Origin: Protula sp. h YS-2021
Lineage: Eukaryota > Annelida > Polychaeta > Sabellida > Serpulidae
Assembly (NCBI GenBank): GCA_949752745.1
Contig: OX457026.1
Coordinates: 70,621,091-70,685,090 of the forward strand
DNA: 64,000 nucleotides
Reading direction: 5' to 3'
The translations under genes and the position numbers were made by a program. Every line of letters starts with the position of its first letter. Position 1 is the first letter of the stretch. Positions 11,953 to 25,200 of the stretch are shown one piece after another. The notes under the pieces are model-generated. The model was not told the origin of the DNA, ran no database searches, and saw only the letters and a list, made by a program, of their open reading frames with translations.

Positions 11953-14900
11953 GTAGGAAATTACGCAGCATTGGGGTCGGTTAGTACTTGGATGGGTGAC
12001 CGCGGATGGAAAAGGACTCAAAGTGGTCTCAGATTGGGGCTCTATGTCCTCATGCATTTTAAAAAAAAAAAAAACAATTCTGCAATTCAAGACTAATTTG
12101 AGATGATAGTCTTAAGTCAGTCTTAAAGTATCAAATATCTGACATTCCTGAGCAGTCTCAAATAATTATTGTCCACAGATTGATCTCAGATTAAGAGAAT
12201 GAAGTGTGAAATTTTAAGACTGCTGAATGTGAGATCAATTCGTGATCTTAATTTAGTCTCAAATTAGAGTCTCGAATTATGCGATTTTTTGGTCGTTTGG
12301 GTAAGTAAAACATCAATATCTTACTTAATAATTCCTTAGAACAAGTTGTGCTGGATTTTTTCTTATAATCTATGGCATAGTTGAGCCGTTGAGTGCCTGA
12401 AGACATTTCTGCGGCCTGGGACCGACACGTCTATTGTGCAAGTCGACGCTTTCATTAATATTCAGCTCAGCTGCTGGGGAACAACTGCTTCAGTTCCCTC
12501 TGCGAAGTCTTCCTGCAAATGTGCACCCAGCAATTTGCTGCCAGAAATGGGTATTGCATTTGGAATGTGATCTAAAGCTCCCATGTCCGTAACTATTCAG
12601 CCATTAAGCCGTCTGACCTAATATTTCACTTAGCAAGCATTGATTAGGCCTGATCTCAAACGATTTAGGGTTTGGGACAATCGTATAGCAAAGCCAGTGT
12701 GACAGTTGCGAAACCTTTTTTTTTCTCTTTTTTATGCCCTTTGCCGTTTTTCCTTGCGGTATTTTGAAAGCCTTTTCGCGTGTCTTTTTATTTTATTTTT
12801 TGTTATGTGAACCAAATACTTAGGACACCAGGTCACGATAGATTGTGGCAAAATAACCATTGAATGAGCAAGATGCCCACTTCACTTCATTATTCAATGG
12901 CGAGGCTGTTATCGCAAATAGCTGGATAGTTTTGTTTTTGTTTTCGGAAAACCAGCACAAGTCGTTGATATTTCCAAGTATTTATAGATCTCTTATTCTA
13001 CCTTCTATGTGTTTGACTGTTAAATAAAACTTCTTTTGGTCATTTACCTTTAAAGCACTGACTCAGCGTCACATTCACAGACCAGTATAAAAGTCAGACA
13101 TCTACGGTAAGTGGGAAGCAGGCGCTTGAGGAGTTGCTTTTGAAGATTTTGTTATGACATTTCGGATGTACCGCGTTTCTTAATGTCCCATTGCCTTTTT
13201 TTCGGGGGGGGGGGGAGGAGGAGGAGTTGGTTATGTGGGTGGATATACATTAGGTATGAATTTGGTTGGAGAAGGATTTGAATCTGAGCTGCCAGTGCCA
13301 TGATTTCCACAAAGCAATGGATATTGTCTGCTTCCTGCTTTACTCGAATCCTTTCAATGGCAATGATGTTATTCGTTATTGTTTTTAGAGGAACCCAAGA
13401 AAATCCTTTACTATATTCAGAAAAAAAAGACACTTGGCTTGTTTTATTGCCATTTAAAATAAGTGGCTTTTTACCACGTGAGTGTGAAGTTCAGTGTAAT
13501 AATTGCCTTTCTTTGCAGAAGAATGTCTTCATGTAATAATTCATTGGTACCCTGGTCATGGAGAGCTGCTGTATATTTCCCGAAGGATCTCGCAATTGTC
13601 AAGTTTCCTGTCTCAGTTCTCACTGAGGGTGTACCCACGTACATCATTTGTCTTTTGGATGTCTGGAATTCTCAAGGCAAATTACCTATTTTGTCTTAAG
13701 ACTGTCTACATCTGCTCTGTACGAGGAGATGTATGAGATCCAATTTTTTAGAAGCATTTGATATGGAGCACAAAATTAATGACTGTACTTACTTTTAAAG
13801 GTGGTGTGAATACCCTTTCATGTCATCCGCTGTTAAACACACAGAGTAAATATTTGTTACTTCGAGCAAGCTGGGACCGACGAAATTGTTCGAATTAACC
13901 GGTATTCGAACCAACCGATATTTGGCTTCAGATTTTTTTACATCAGCAAAGGTGTAGGTGTTAAGGGGTGAGGTGTAATCGACACACAAATAAAAAATGC
14001 TTGATCATAGAACAATTGTTTATTGCAAATAACTACCTACAGAGAAGTTAAAATTTACAATATTATAAAAAGTGCAATCGTGATGAGTGCTAATTGCAAT
14101 TATCATGCTCGTCAATTACAAGAAATACACTCACAATTATTACGGTAAATCGGGAGTAATTCAATCACAGTCCAATTGTTCCTTTCTGAAAAATTTACTT
14201 GCCTATAGTTTCTTGAAATAGTCTTTGATGTTTTTTGTGTTGTATTAAAAGCTCTGTTCTTTTCAAGAATTCCATCACAATATTCAAATGCTCAAAAATC
14301 GTAGCAGCATCTGCACAGGCCCAACTGTCAAGCGAATATCCGCGAGCATTTCAGTTGCCTTAGTCAGTGTTGGGACAATCCTTTCTACATCATCTCGTTA
14401 AAAAGATAAAAGAAATTGATGTGGATTCAAATTCACTTCCAAATTGCGTCATGTCATCAGGAGTGAGTCTACATAGTTTGGATTCAAATTGTATCTCCTG
14501 CAGATGTGGATTCGCGATGAACGTCGCTCTTTAATGCCTTTGTTATGTTGAGATCTGCGCCACAATCTATGGTGTTTGAGTGGTTCTTCATTGCAAATAA
14601 GCACAAAAGATAAATCACTATTGATGTTCAGTCATTTCTTGAGTAATTTTTGAGTTAAAACAAAAAATATAAAAAAAAATGGCCACTCTTCATTTTGTTC
14701 GATTTAACCGGTATATTTGTTAATTCGAATTTTTTGGTATAAATGTGTAGTAAATAACGTTGGGACCGGGCACCTTTGTTCGAATTATCCAATAATTCGA
14801 ATTAACCTATTTCGAAGTAACGAATATATACTGTACTTTTTTGCGATCTGCAGAATTGACTAGCTTCAGAAGTTTTCAGAGCTCGGTTTTTTGGACCTCG

Positions 14901-17900
14901 ACATTTTTCAACACGTTTTAAAATCGTTGTATCTCTAATTGTTTCGGTTCAAAACCTTTCAGATTTAACAAGAATAATTTCAAGTACTCTGCTACCAGAC
15001 ACAACGTTTGAAGACTGTTCGTTTTCTAGAAATCCTAAATGTACATATTTTTACCGAATTTTTATTGAGTTTTTGAAAATGGCACATCGTGAATTTAATT
15101 TGAAATTTGAAAATGTATATTTTTTTAGAATTATGATCAAATTTTGATTGCGATTTTGAATTCTTATGTTTCGTATGTACATAAAATTATTGGTTGTGCT
15201 GTATGTCGAAAGTGATCGATGATAAAATTTTGGACGTTTGGTCGCAGTAAAAATTATAAATTTCAAAGTGCAGAAAATTATCATTCAGTTGAAGTGTGCG
15301 TCTCCAAAATCGGTAGAAACCTGGTGTACAGTCTGGGTTGAGCTGAAGGTTGAAATTCCGCAAAAAATATGGATTTTGCGAGCTTTTTATCGTGTTTTTT
15401 TTAATAGTAGAACATATATCGGTAACTAAATTTGAAACTTGAAATGTATCTTCGCCCCACGGCTGTAACGGAATGTTATGAAATGTCACAGGCATCTTTC
15501 CTGTGTACACAAGAATGTGTTTTGTTCAGTATACCGAAATTCATCGACACCGGGATTTGCGATATTTGGTCTTTTAATACTGAAAAAAAAATACTGCTGT
15601 CATTGTCACAATTGAATCTCGTCATTCAGTTTATGACGGTCCGTTTGCAAAGTTCATGTATAGTTGGTTCGGCTGGTCACAACGCCCCTGGACATATGTC
15701 ATATATGTTCTGTAAGATATTGCAGTGCTTAAGAGTCCAAGAACCTTTCCTCGGCGTTTTTGTAACTTTATCAATAACGCCATAAGCCAAGTAAATCCTT
15801 AAAAACAAAAAAAGAAGCATAACAATGTTTTACAGTAATGGTGACTGGCGGGCGCTAATTAACGCCCCGTTACTATGCCATGGGGCTTATTTAGTTACTT
15901 ATTGCTGCCATGTCAAGGGGAGCATCTACTATTTCTCTATGCAGTTATGGGTTAATTAGAACACGCAGTGGCTTCTTGATCGAGAGGTCCTTTTGCGTGG
16001 GTTTTATATCACCGTCGAGACTCGCTTCTTCAAGGTTTTATATTCTTGGCCTTGCAGTTATATTACGATTTCACGCCCGCCTCCCTCCATCCCCCCACCC
16101 CTGCCTTAATCATCAACTTATTGTTTTCGAAACAACCTTTTAGAGCGCCTTTGTTGCAGGCAGTATCTCAGCTTCTGCGTTGAGGAAAAGAGTTTTCCCT
16201 GAAACCTCTGAAACAAGACGATGTTTTTGTCAACTATGATAATAAATTGCACCCTGCCGGCGATAGTGGCGAGATTTTTAGTTTTTTTTCCACATCGCAA
16301 GGTTTGATTATTGCCCTGCTACAACGAAAAGCATGGATTCCCCACCCACCCTTCTCCCTTCCCGCCTTCACCCCTGTTGTTAACAGTATACGGAAAAGCT
16401 TGCTCAAACCGAAAAAGGTGATGAAATTGTACCATGGAATGATGGCACGTGCCTGGTGCCTGTCCCCCTTTGGTGTCACTTTTTGCAAGTCTGACTTGCA
16501 TCGAATGAGTAGTGTCACTGTTGTGTGTCGTTCTAAAAACTTCGCCTTGACATTTAAGAAGTGTTTGGTGACTGCCTCGACTATGTGTTTTATTATTTCC
16601 TTTGTTAAATGCTTTGAAGAATTTGCAAACTGTTAAAAAAAACCCCTAAAGAACAAGTGTGTGAGCAGGGAAGAGAAATGGGCACAGAGGGCTCTCGAAT
16701 TTGCTCAGTGCACTGAACATCACACATGAGTGTCCAGAACATTGCAAAGAGTGTCCACGGCGACGGTGACATGAAGGGCACTGCACGTCAAGCAGGCGTC
16801 GGTCGAGGTTGGTGGGGGATGGGGGAGGGGGTGGGGGTGGCTTGCAGAGGGAACACATGGACTACTCAGAAAAATTGTAACTTGACCCAAATATAGGCCT
16901 TATTGTTCAGAAATGAGCACATGATCATGAACAACACTAAATTGAATCCTTTTAGCCATGAACCTTATGACAGTGGGGCGTTCAGGCATGAACTGCACAG
17001 GAATGGACGTTTAGGCATGAATTACACGGGAGTGGACGTTTAGGCATGAACCACGCGGGAGTGGGCGTTTAGGCATGAAATACACAGGAATGGACGTTTA
17101 GGCATGAATTACACGGGAGTTGACATTTCGCCATGAACGACACGAAAGTGGACGTTTATGCATGAACAATACGGGAGTGGATGTTTAGGCATGAACGACA
17201 CGGCAGTGGACGTATAGGCATGAACCACACGGGAGTTGACATTTCGCCATGAACGACACGAAAGTTGACGTTTATGCATGAACAATACGGGAGTGGATGT
17301 TTAGGCATGAACGACACGGCAGTGGACGGACGTATAGGCATGAACCACACGGGAGTGACATTTCGCCATGAAAGACACGGAAGTGGACGTTTATGCATGA
17401 ACCACACGAGAGTGGGCGTTTGACATGAACCACACGGGAGTGGTAGTCTGTGGGCCGTATTTGGTTTTTAAAAAGTGGAAAGGAAAATTAAGAGCTCCCC
17501 CGTACCCCCCCCCCCCTCCCCCCGCCTCCCCCGAGAAAAAAACTAAAATAGTCTACAGAGCCATTTGCGCCTTTTCTGTGGCCAGTTTTTTTACACACTG
17601 TTGTCGCTTTTTTAGAAGTGAGAGTTGGTGAAAGACTAGGTCTGCCTTCATTGTAACGCCACAAGAGACGGACGTTAATTATTGCGAGTGCGACCAGACA
17701 CGACAGCGTCCTGCCGTTTCCAATAAACGCCGTCGCTGTGTGACGGGCGACACTGTCTGGGGACAGGCCCCTTATCACCTGCGGGGCATTTCCAGACATT
17801 ATTGCTCGCTAATAAATCGCTAGTCGTGATATCGGGGATTTTGACATTTTTTTTACAACAGACATTTACTGCCTTAAACTAAGTCTATCCATTTTCATTG

Positions 17901-20900
17901 GCTGAGCCGGAGAACAAATGATATTGCGTGCCGCTTGGGGAGTTCACATCTTATAAAAACCATTGTCTGAAGTATCGGTGTGGTGTGCCGTAACGCGACT
18001 TTTACGATATAGAAAAGAGCTAACAGTGTCGGTGCCACAAAATCTAGATCAATGAGGGCACAGAGCAGATTGCCGAGGGCTCTAGAAACTTAGAATGTCA
18101 TCCCCCGCGAAACGTCTGTACAAAACATTTCTTTTAAAAAAGTGGCGTTTTATTATGCGATTTAGCATTAAGTTATCAATGTTGAAAAATGTTATTACGG
18201 CGGTGGGGATAACGAATTAAAATGTTGAAGATGTGAGCCGCGAAATCCATGAAAGGTTATGCACTTTTGGTAGCTTCTAAGGCGTTGGGGAGAAGGGTGG
18301 TGCTGTTCTTGATTAAGGCGTGGTCTTAATTATAGAGGGATCATCCTGTACACTCGGTGTTGTGCCAAAACAGCACACGAACACGCGAGGCGTGTCGTTA
18401 TTACTCGAGGCATTAAATATCGCCGGTTCCTGCGAACGACCCTTAATCGCCGTATTTTATTTATTCCCCACAGGGGGAATATATGCGATCGACCGAGTGT
18501 CGGTCTGTCGATCGGTCTGTCGGTCTGTCATCAAGAGCTTGTTAACACGATAACTTGAAAACTGCTGCAAGGATTTTAATAAAACTTGGTATGTGGCTTC
18601 TATGGGAGCAAACACAGATCGGGGTAGTCCGAATCCCTTTGTAGTGTATCGGAGTAGGGCCTTGCATGGAGGCTATACCGGTAATGCTGCTATAACCCGT
18701 GTCGTTCCTCTTGTTTACGAGGCTGTATTTATTGTTCCGCCGTATTTCCTACGCTTTCATGATTTCTGTCACGCATGTATGTATGTCAGCATTTACGTCA
18801 CGGCAATATTGACCAATGGGAAGTCTTGTATTGACAGCAGGAGATGTATGAAGTGCTTGATTATTCCCTCTGTTCACGTGACAGCCTGGTTTGTCAAGGT
18901 TGTACAGGGTGTGGCACGTAGAGTTCCCATATATACCAGAGTCATCATTGAAGTTAGAAGTAACTTACTGGAAGACCTGGTGCCGGGCTTGAGGGCGAGG
19001 TGTAAAGATTTATGCAGGTTACGCCCCCCCCCCTTCCCACACCCTCTCCCCTTTGGTCCTAACTTGTCTAAACATGATGTAAAAATCGTCGATTTTCAGC
19101 AACAAGTTAAGACACCCGTTGGGAATGGCACCGGCAGCCGCCCCTCCCCCCTTTCCCCGCCCTCGTCCTTCCGCGTGAAAATCCAGGCTCCGCTGCTGTT
19201 TCTTACTTGTTCGTGACTATCTTTCCATTTTTCTGTCGTTCTGTGAACTTTTCCATAGTTTAAACTAATTATTAGGTCATTTTACAAAAAAAAAAAATTA
19301 TATAGTTTGGACATTGGTCTTAAACTCAGTGAAACTGAGAGAAAAAAACTGCTCACAAAGATTGAAGCCATAAAATGACGTTTGATTTAGTTGTCAGAAC
19401 GATGATGCGAGCTATTTTTTTTACTTCTTTCCGCAGTTCTTCTGTGACTTCCTATAATTCTTGTAAGAAAAGAACAAGCACGCTGCTGGAACACTTTAAT
19501 GGTTCCCTGTATCCAAAGACTTCAATTTTCCATTCTTGCTTAATGGCCGCAGTGGTTGTCATTGTTACCGTGCTTCATAAGAGTTTCTTTGACATTAGAT
19601 ATGATTACCATGGTGACTCCCATTTTAACTGTTTTCTTTGTGGTTGCTGTTGTTGGCATGGTTGCGCTGTGGGTCTGAAACGTGAGATCTTCAATTAAAA
19701 TGGTTTAGTTGGGTTAAGCCCGGTTCGTTTGTACAAAACGCAGATTTGCACAATGCCTTGCGTGAATGTTGCTACGTTTATTTTCAGAATAGTGAATAGA
19801 ACACATTCTAATTGTAGTGAGCGGTTTATTCGCTAAATTTTTTAATTTGCTTTATAAAATGATCCTACGTTGAGTGAACACCTCTGTATAATGAGTATTT
19901 TATCCAGAGTCCAGAAAATGTACGTTACAATAAGGTTTAAATGAAAAGAAAAAGAAATACGAAATATAAAACAGAGGATGTGTGGTGACCTGGTGCGGAT
20001 TGTCGCGAGGTGTCAGTGCAATGTTTAATTCTAAACAAATCTGTTATGGTGTACTTATCCCATTTTTTTGTTCTTTAAGATGTTTGTGCGTCGATCTTGT
20101 ACACCAATGTTACGTATCAGCGACTGGTCTGGCTAGCAGTGACTAACTGTACGTCCTCCCCCCCCCCCCCTCCCCCGGCAAGATATCCCGGCAGCCTGCT
20201 GCGCAGTAACCCTTGCCAGTGGCTGACTGTCCTCCCGCTCCCTGCAAGATATCCTGGCAGCCTGCTGTGAAGTAACCCATGGGAATTTTATCATTTGCAG
20301 ACTTCTCCAGACATACAGGTTTTTACGTAACCGGCATTGAGGGCTGGAGAGATCACTGCTTTCTTCTTTGTTGTAAGGTGTGACTCGAGCGGACTTCACC
20401 ATAGATTTTTTTTGGTGGCTACTTTTCTTCGGGGTTTCCTAAAGAGCATTATGTTAATGGTTTAAACTGAACAATGTGTGCAAAAATGCCGCAATAATAT
20501 TATTTCATTTTTACAACAGGTGAATGGTCATGTGCTTTATGGGCGAAGTCACCTGAACGCATCTGCCATCATCAAAGGCATCGAGTCCAACAACTTCAAA
20601 ATTATCATTCTAAGGTAATATTAGTTCACGTTCGAAAACAGAAAAGGTTGTTATGTGATGGACGTCATACGTCATGTGTAACGTGAGAAGAGGTAAAATG
20701 TAAATACCACGTGACATCATGGAGTAATAATTATTGACCCCTCCCTCCTCCACATACACAACACGTGCGCAAACATTACGTCACGCATTAGGCATATAAC
20801 GTTTGCTTGTGTGCAGCCCACCTACTCCAATTTTCTAGCTATTTCCTTTAGCAGAGAGCCGGAGCAGTTTCAGATTCTATGTTGGATTCCATAAATTCTA

Positions 20901-22160
20901 TGAAGCTTGTACGAATTCTCAGCGAAATGGTCGCATGAAATCCCTTGAAACAAGTCAGTAAGTACATGTTCGGTGATAAAACCGGAACTACTGGTAAATG
21001 TGAATTGAAAATGTTTGATAGTAGAGTGCACTGTTGTTCAGGTACACTGACCACTCTAGTTGATGTGCATGTTTTGATCAGAATTGTTGGGCACTTGTTT
21101 GGCAACATATGAATCAATATTTTGAAAAAGAACTGCCAGCAGAAGTTCGTGTATTTACATTTATCGGTTGAGTAAACCAAAGCTTTTTCAAGCTCTGTTG
21201 GATTAACAGTAGTTATAAACTTGTAAAGAACAACCTATATTCATATGCCGACATGAAACGATTTTCACACGGCACTTGTTGTTACTTTCAGATTTTTTCT
21301 GTATGTATTTCAAGGCGAACACCTAATGGGTGGCTCGAAAATATCAAGTAAAAAACTTAACACCTTCTTGGGTAATTAAAACATTTCCCACTGTGAATAA
21401 TTTATCTGTAAATTTCTCTTTATATTACCTCTAAGAAAATATATTATTTTCTTATAAAATGGCGTTAGATAACTTGAGTGAGGAAACAGACCTTTCAAAA
21501 CACTTGATGACGTCATAGCCTGTTTATTCTGACCCAGATTGCGATTTTGATTAAAACAAAAACACTATTTATTCTGCCAAAACACACATTTGAGCGTGTT
21601 ATTAAGCCTGCAGTTGTGAGCCAAGGGGGGCTCACTCCTACACATGTGACGTCACGTATGCCAGCAGCAGCCCACATGAGAACTCTGGTAACGACATGTA
21701 AATAACTGCTATGACGTTTTGACATCATAAAGTGCATTGTATTTCCTTTACGTCGTGGTGAAAAAGAAAGGAGTCACTTGTCGATTGTTGATTGCCGCAG
21801 TCAGCAACTAAATGTGGGCAAATTAAGAAAGCCCTTCAAAACGCATTATTTATTAGACAATCCAACTCTGTCATGCTGCTCTAGGCACATCAGTAAGGGG
21901 CATCTGTTATCTACGAAAGACCAGAAGGCTCATTTCTTTCCAAGAAATTTCCACGTTCCTTTCAAGAAGTTCAATGGAAATTCTTGGAACTTCCAAGTAG
22001 TTCTCAACTGACTTCGGAAGAACTTCCGTGAACTTCCAAGAATTTCCAAGGAAATTCCAAGAACTTCTTCCCTTACTACTAAAAAAAAGAACTTCCTGGG
22101 ACTTCCTGGAACTTCCTGGAACTTCCAAGGGAGGGAGAGGAGAGAGAGAGAGAGAGAGAG

Positions 22161-22237
<77 letters not shown>

Positions 22238-25200
22238 GGGGGGAGGGGCTAGGTAAATCAAAACATTAACAGAGAAGACTAGGTAAATGAAAACATCAAG
22301 AATGCAATTCCTCTTATAAATCATGAACGAAACTTAATCTTGTAGCTTTCAAGATGTTCTCACACCACTTCGGAAAAACTTTCGAGAACTTCCAAAAAAT
22401 TCCTTGGAAATTCCAACAAATTCCCACCTTATTACATGAGAGTTTCCGAGACCTTCCATGGAAATTTTCAAAAAATTTTCCCTCACTTCGGAAGAAAATC
22501 CGGGAACTGCTAAGAATTTCAATATAACTTCCAAGAAGTTTTTATCTTACTTCTCTTAATAACTTCCGAGGACTTCCATGGAAATTCTCGGAAGTTCTTT
22601 CGTACTAAGGTGAGAACTTCTTGGAGGTTCCTTAGAAATTCTTAGAAGTTCTCGGAAGTTCTCCCGAAGTGAGGTGAGAACTTCTTGGAAATTCGAAAAA
22701 TTTCCATGAAAATCCCCGGAAGTTCTTCCGTACTAAGGTGAGAACTTCTTGAAATTTCGTCCAGTTACACAACCTTTCATTAAATCGTCGTTTGCAAAAC
22801 CTTCATAGAAAATTTGAAAGGTCTCTGATCAAAATCGCTGAAGAAAAACAATTTCCAAATTGGCCAACAACAAATTTAAAAGCGGTGACATTTGTCCAAT
22901 TTTTCGCGAATCACCAAATAAAATAAATTTGCTAGGTTGAGAACTTGTTGGAATTTCCATGGAAATTCTTGGAAGATCTCGGAAGTTCTTCCGAAGTGAG
23001 GTGAGAACTTCTTGGAAATTCTAAGCATTTCCTTGGAAATCCTCGGAAGTTCTTCCATACCAAAGTGAGAATTTCTTGGAATTTCCATAGAAATTCCTGG
23101 AAGTTCTCGGAAGTTCTTCCGAAGTGAGGTGAGAACTTCTTGGAAATTCCAAGAATTTTCTTAGAAATTCTCGGGAGTTCTTCCGTACTAAGGTGAGAAT
23201 TTCCATAGAAATTCTTGGAAGTTCTTCCGAAGTGAGGTGAGAACCTCTTGGAAATTCTTGGCTAAGAACAAGTTTCAGATTGGTGCCATTTGTCTTATTT
23301 TTGACGAGTCACCAAATGAAATAAACACCTTTCATTAAATGATCGTTTGCAAAGCCTTCGTACAAAATTTGAAAGGTATCTGCTCAAAATCGCTGGAGAA
23401 AAAGAATTTCCAAATTGGCTAATAACAATTTTAAAATCGGTGTCCAGTTTTTCGCGAATCGCCTCATAAAATGAATTTGTTTAAAGAACATTATCTAGAA
23501 AAGACTGTGAAAATGTGAAAGGAATGTGATCGAAATTCTGGGTGAAGAAGCATTTTTAGTATGGTTTATATATGTACATACGCATATTTCAACGACGGAT
23601 ATACCCCGCTAATTTGACAAGACCAACCCAATGAAATCGGCTGGTTTATTAATGTAACCTTATTAACGTTCCAAATCGGGTCATCTCAGCGGGATCTTTG
23701 TGGGTCCTAATACAAAAAGGTGTCGAGTTCTGGTGACTGAAATTGCCACAGAGGTAAAATCTAAAGTCTAAAGTTATTGTATGCCAGAGGTCGCACTTTA
23801 AACACATGTTTTTTGTCTCTTTGTAGGCGACAGGATTATGCAAATCACTTGGCAGTTCCGCCCCTGAACCTCCCTCCCTTGCAACCCAGGGTAAGTCACG
23901 TGGCCTTCTGTGCACTCTCCCAACACCGTGAAATGCAGCCGTCTTGAAATAAGAGAAATAATACAGTTCTTGTGCCCTTAATCCAGGAACGCTGTTGGCG
24001 TATAGTTCGATGACCTACTGTTGTTTTATGAAGTTTATTGGTACTAAATCAGTTTGATTTTCTCAATGATTTTGCGCACTTAAGCTAGAAAAAAATGTTA
24101 AAATTAATAAAATGGATATTTCATAAAGCAATATTTTCCTTTTCTATATTTTATATATTGATTTCATTTTTTTACAGGAAGACCCAAACACACTCATTCC
24201 AAAAAATGTCAGATTTGAACACCAGATGTCGCAATGCTCTTACGATTCAGATGTGAGTCATATTTCAGTTTTAGTAACTTTCCATGAGCAGTTATGAAAT
24301 AAAAATTAAGGTGTTTAGCATTATTTTTCTGGGTTGGGAGTTGCCAGTCAGCTCTACACATTGTCCGACTGTTGTGCAGAACCGTAGAAATGTTTGTTTG
24401 TTGTCTGAGTCACTCTTTGTTTATTTTTGCATAATCTTGTTTTAATTTTGATAAGTTTTGGGCGTTCATGAATACACCATATAGATCCATAATGTGAGGT
24501 ATAGACACAGATACCAGGCTACATTGGTGTGACTTATTTTAGCCGGACTGAACGAAAATTTTCTACTGCAAAATGGTTTGCAGGGCCCAGCCAGCCAAAG
24601 AACACTCATTTTATTTCTGCGCGACAATGGACAAGTGTTCTTTGAAAATAATTGAAAACGTTTTACGTACTTTGGTATTCTGAATACCTTTTATCAAAGC
24701 CCTTATAGTTCTGTGAATGCAAAAGCTTTGTCGCTATTATGTAACATTATGAAATAAGCTGCTCAATTAAAACCTAATCCTTTAGATGTACGGACAGTCC
24801 ACAGACTCGTGTGCTGGCTCTCAATAACTCTTACTTTCAGAATACAGTATACCTCGATATAAGGACATCGGATTTAACAACATTGAGCGTCTTATAACGA
24901 CATAATTATCCCCCGTGAAACGGAGGGATATAGTTTTGAACTTTTCGGTCCGTCTGTCCGTCCGACTGTCCGTCTGTCACGCTTCAGCCTCACGCGCCTA
25001 CAGGCCACATTAATAGACAGGTACGTTTCAAATTTTGTACACGGCTTCTCTGGAACCTTCCGCAGTGCAGTGACCAAGAATTTTCCGGATCGGAAAAAAA
25101 ATGACAAAATGGCGGACTTTTGAAAATTGGCACTGGACTTAGCGTATATACGGCAGTCTCACGCGTCTACAGACCACATTAATAGACAGGTTCGTTTCAA

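Noticed and set aside
12060..12074. Poly-A tail proving a retroposed gene copy
   Set aside because: A 14-base A run is common in this AT-rich DNA, and no cDNA-like body precedes it beyond the 5S fragment.
18593..19216. 207-codon open frame in the first MPDZ intron
   Set aside because: Begins in a pearl-like repeat leader (CTTGGTATGTGGCTTCTATG), ends in C-rich low-complexity sequence, and has no domain or splice support.
21935..23270. Heat-shock element cluster (GAANNTTC)
   Set aside because: The arms are spaced as GAA-N-TTC and TTC-NNN-GAA, not with the two-base gaps required for heat-shock factor sites.
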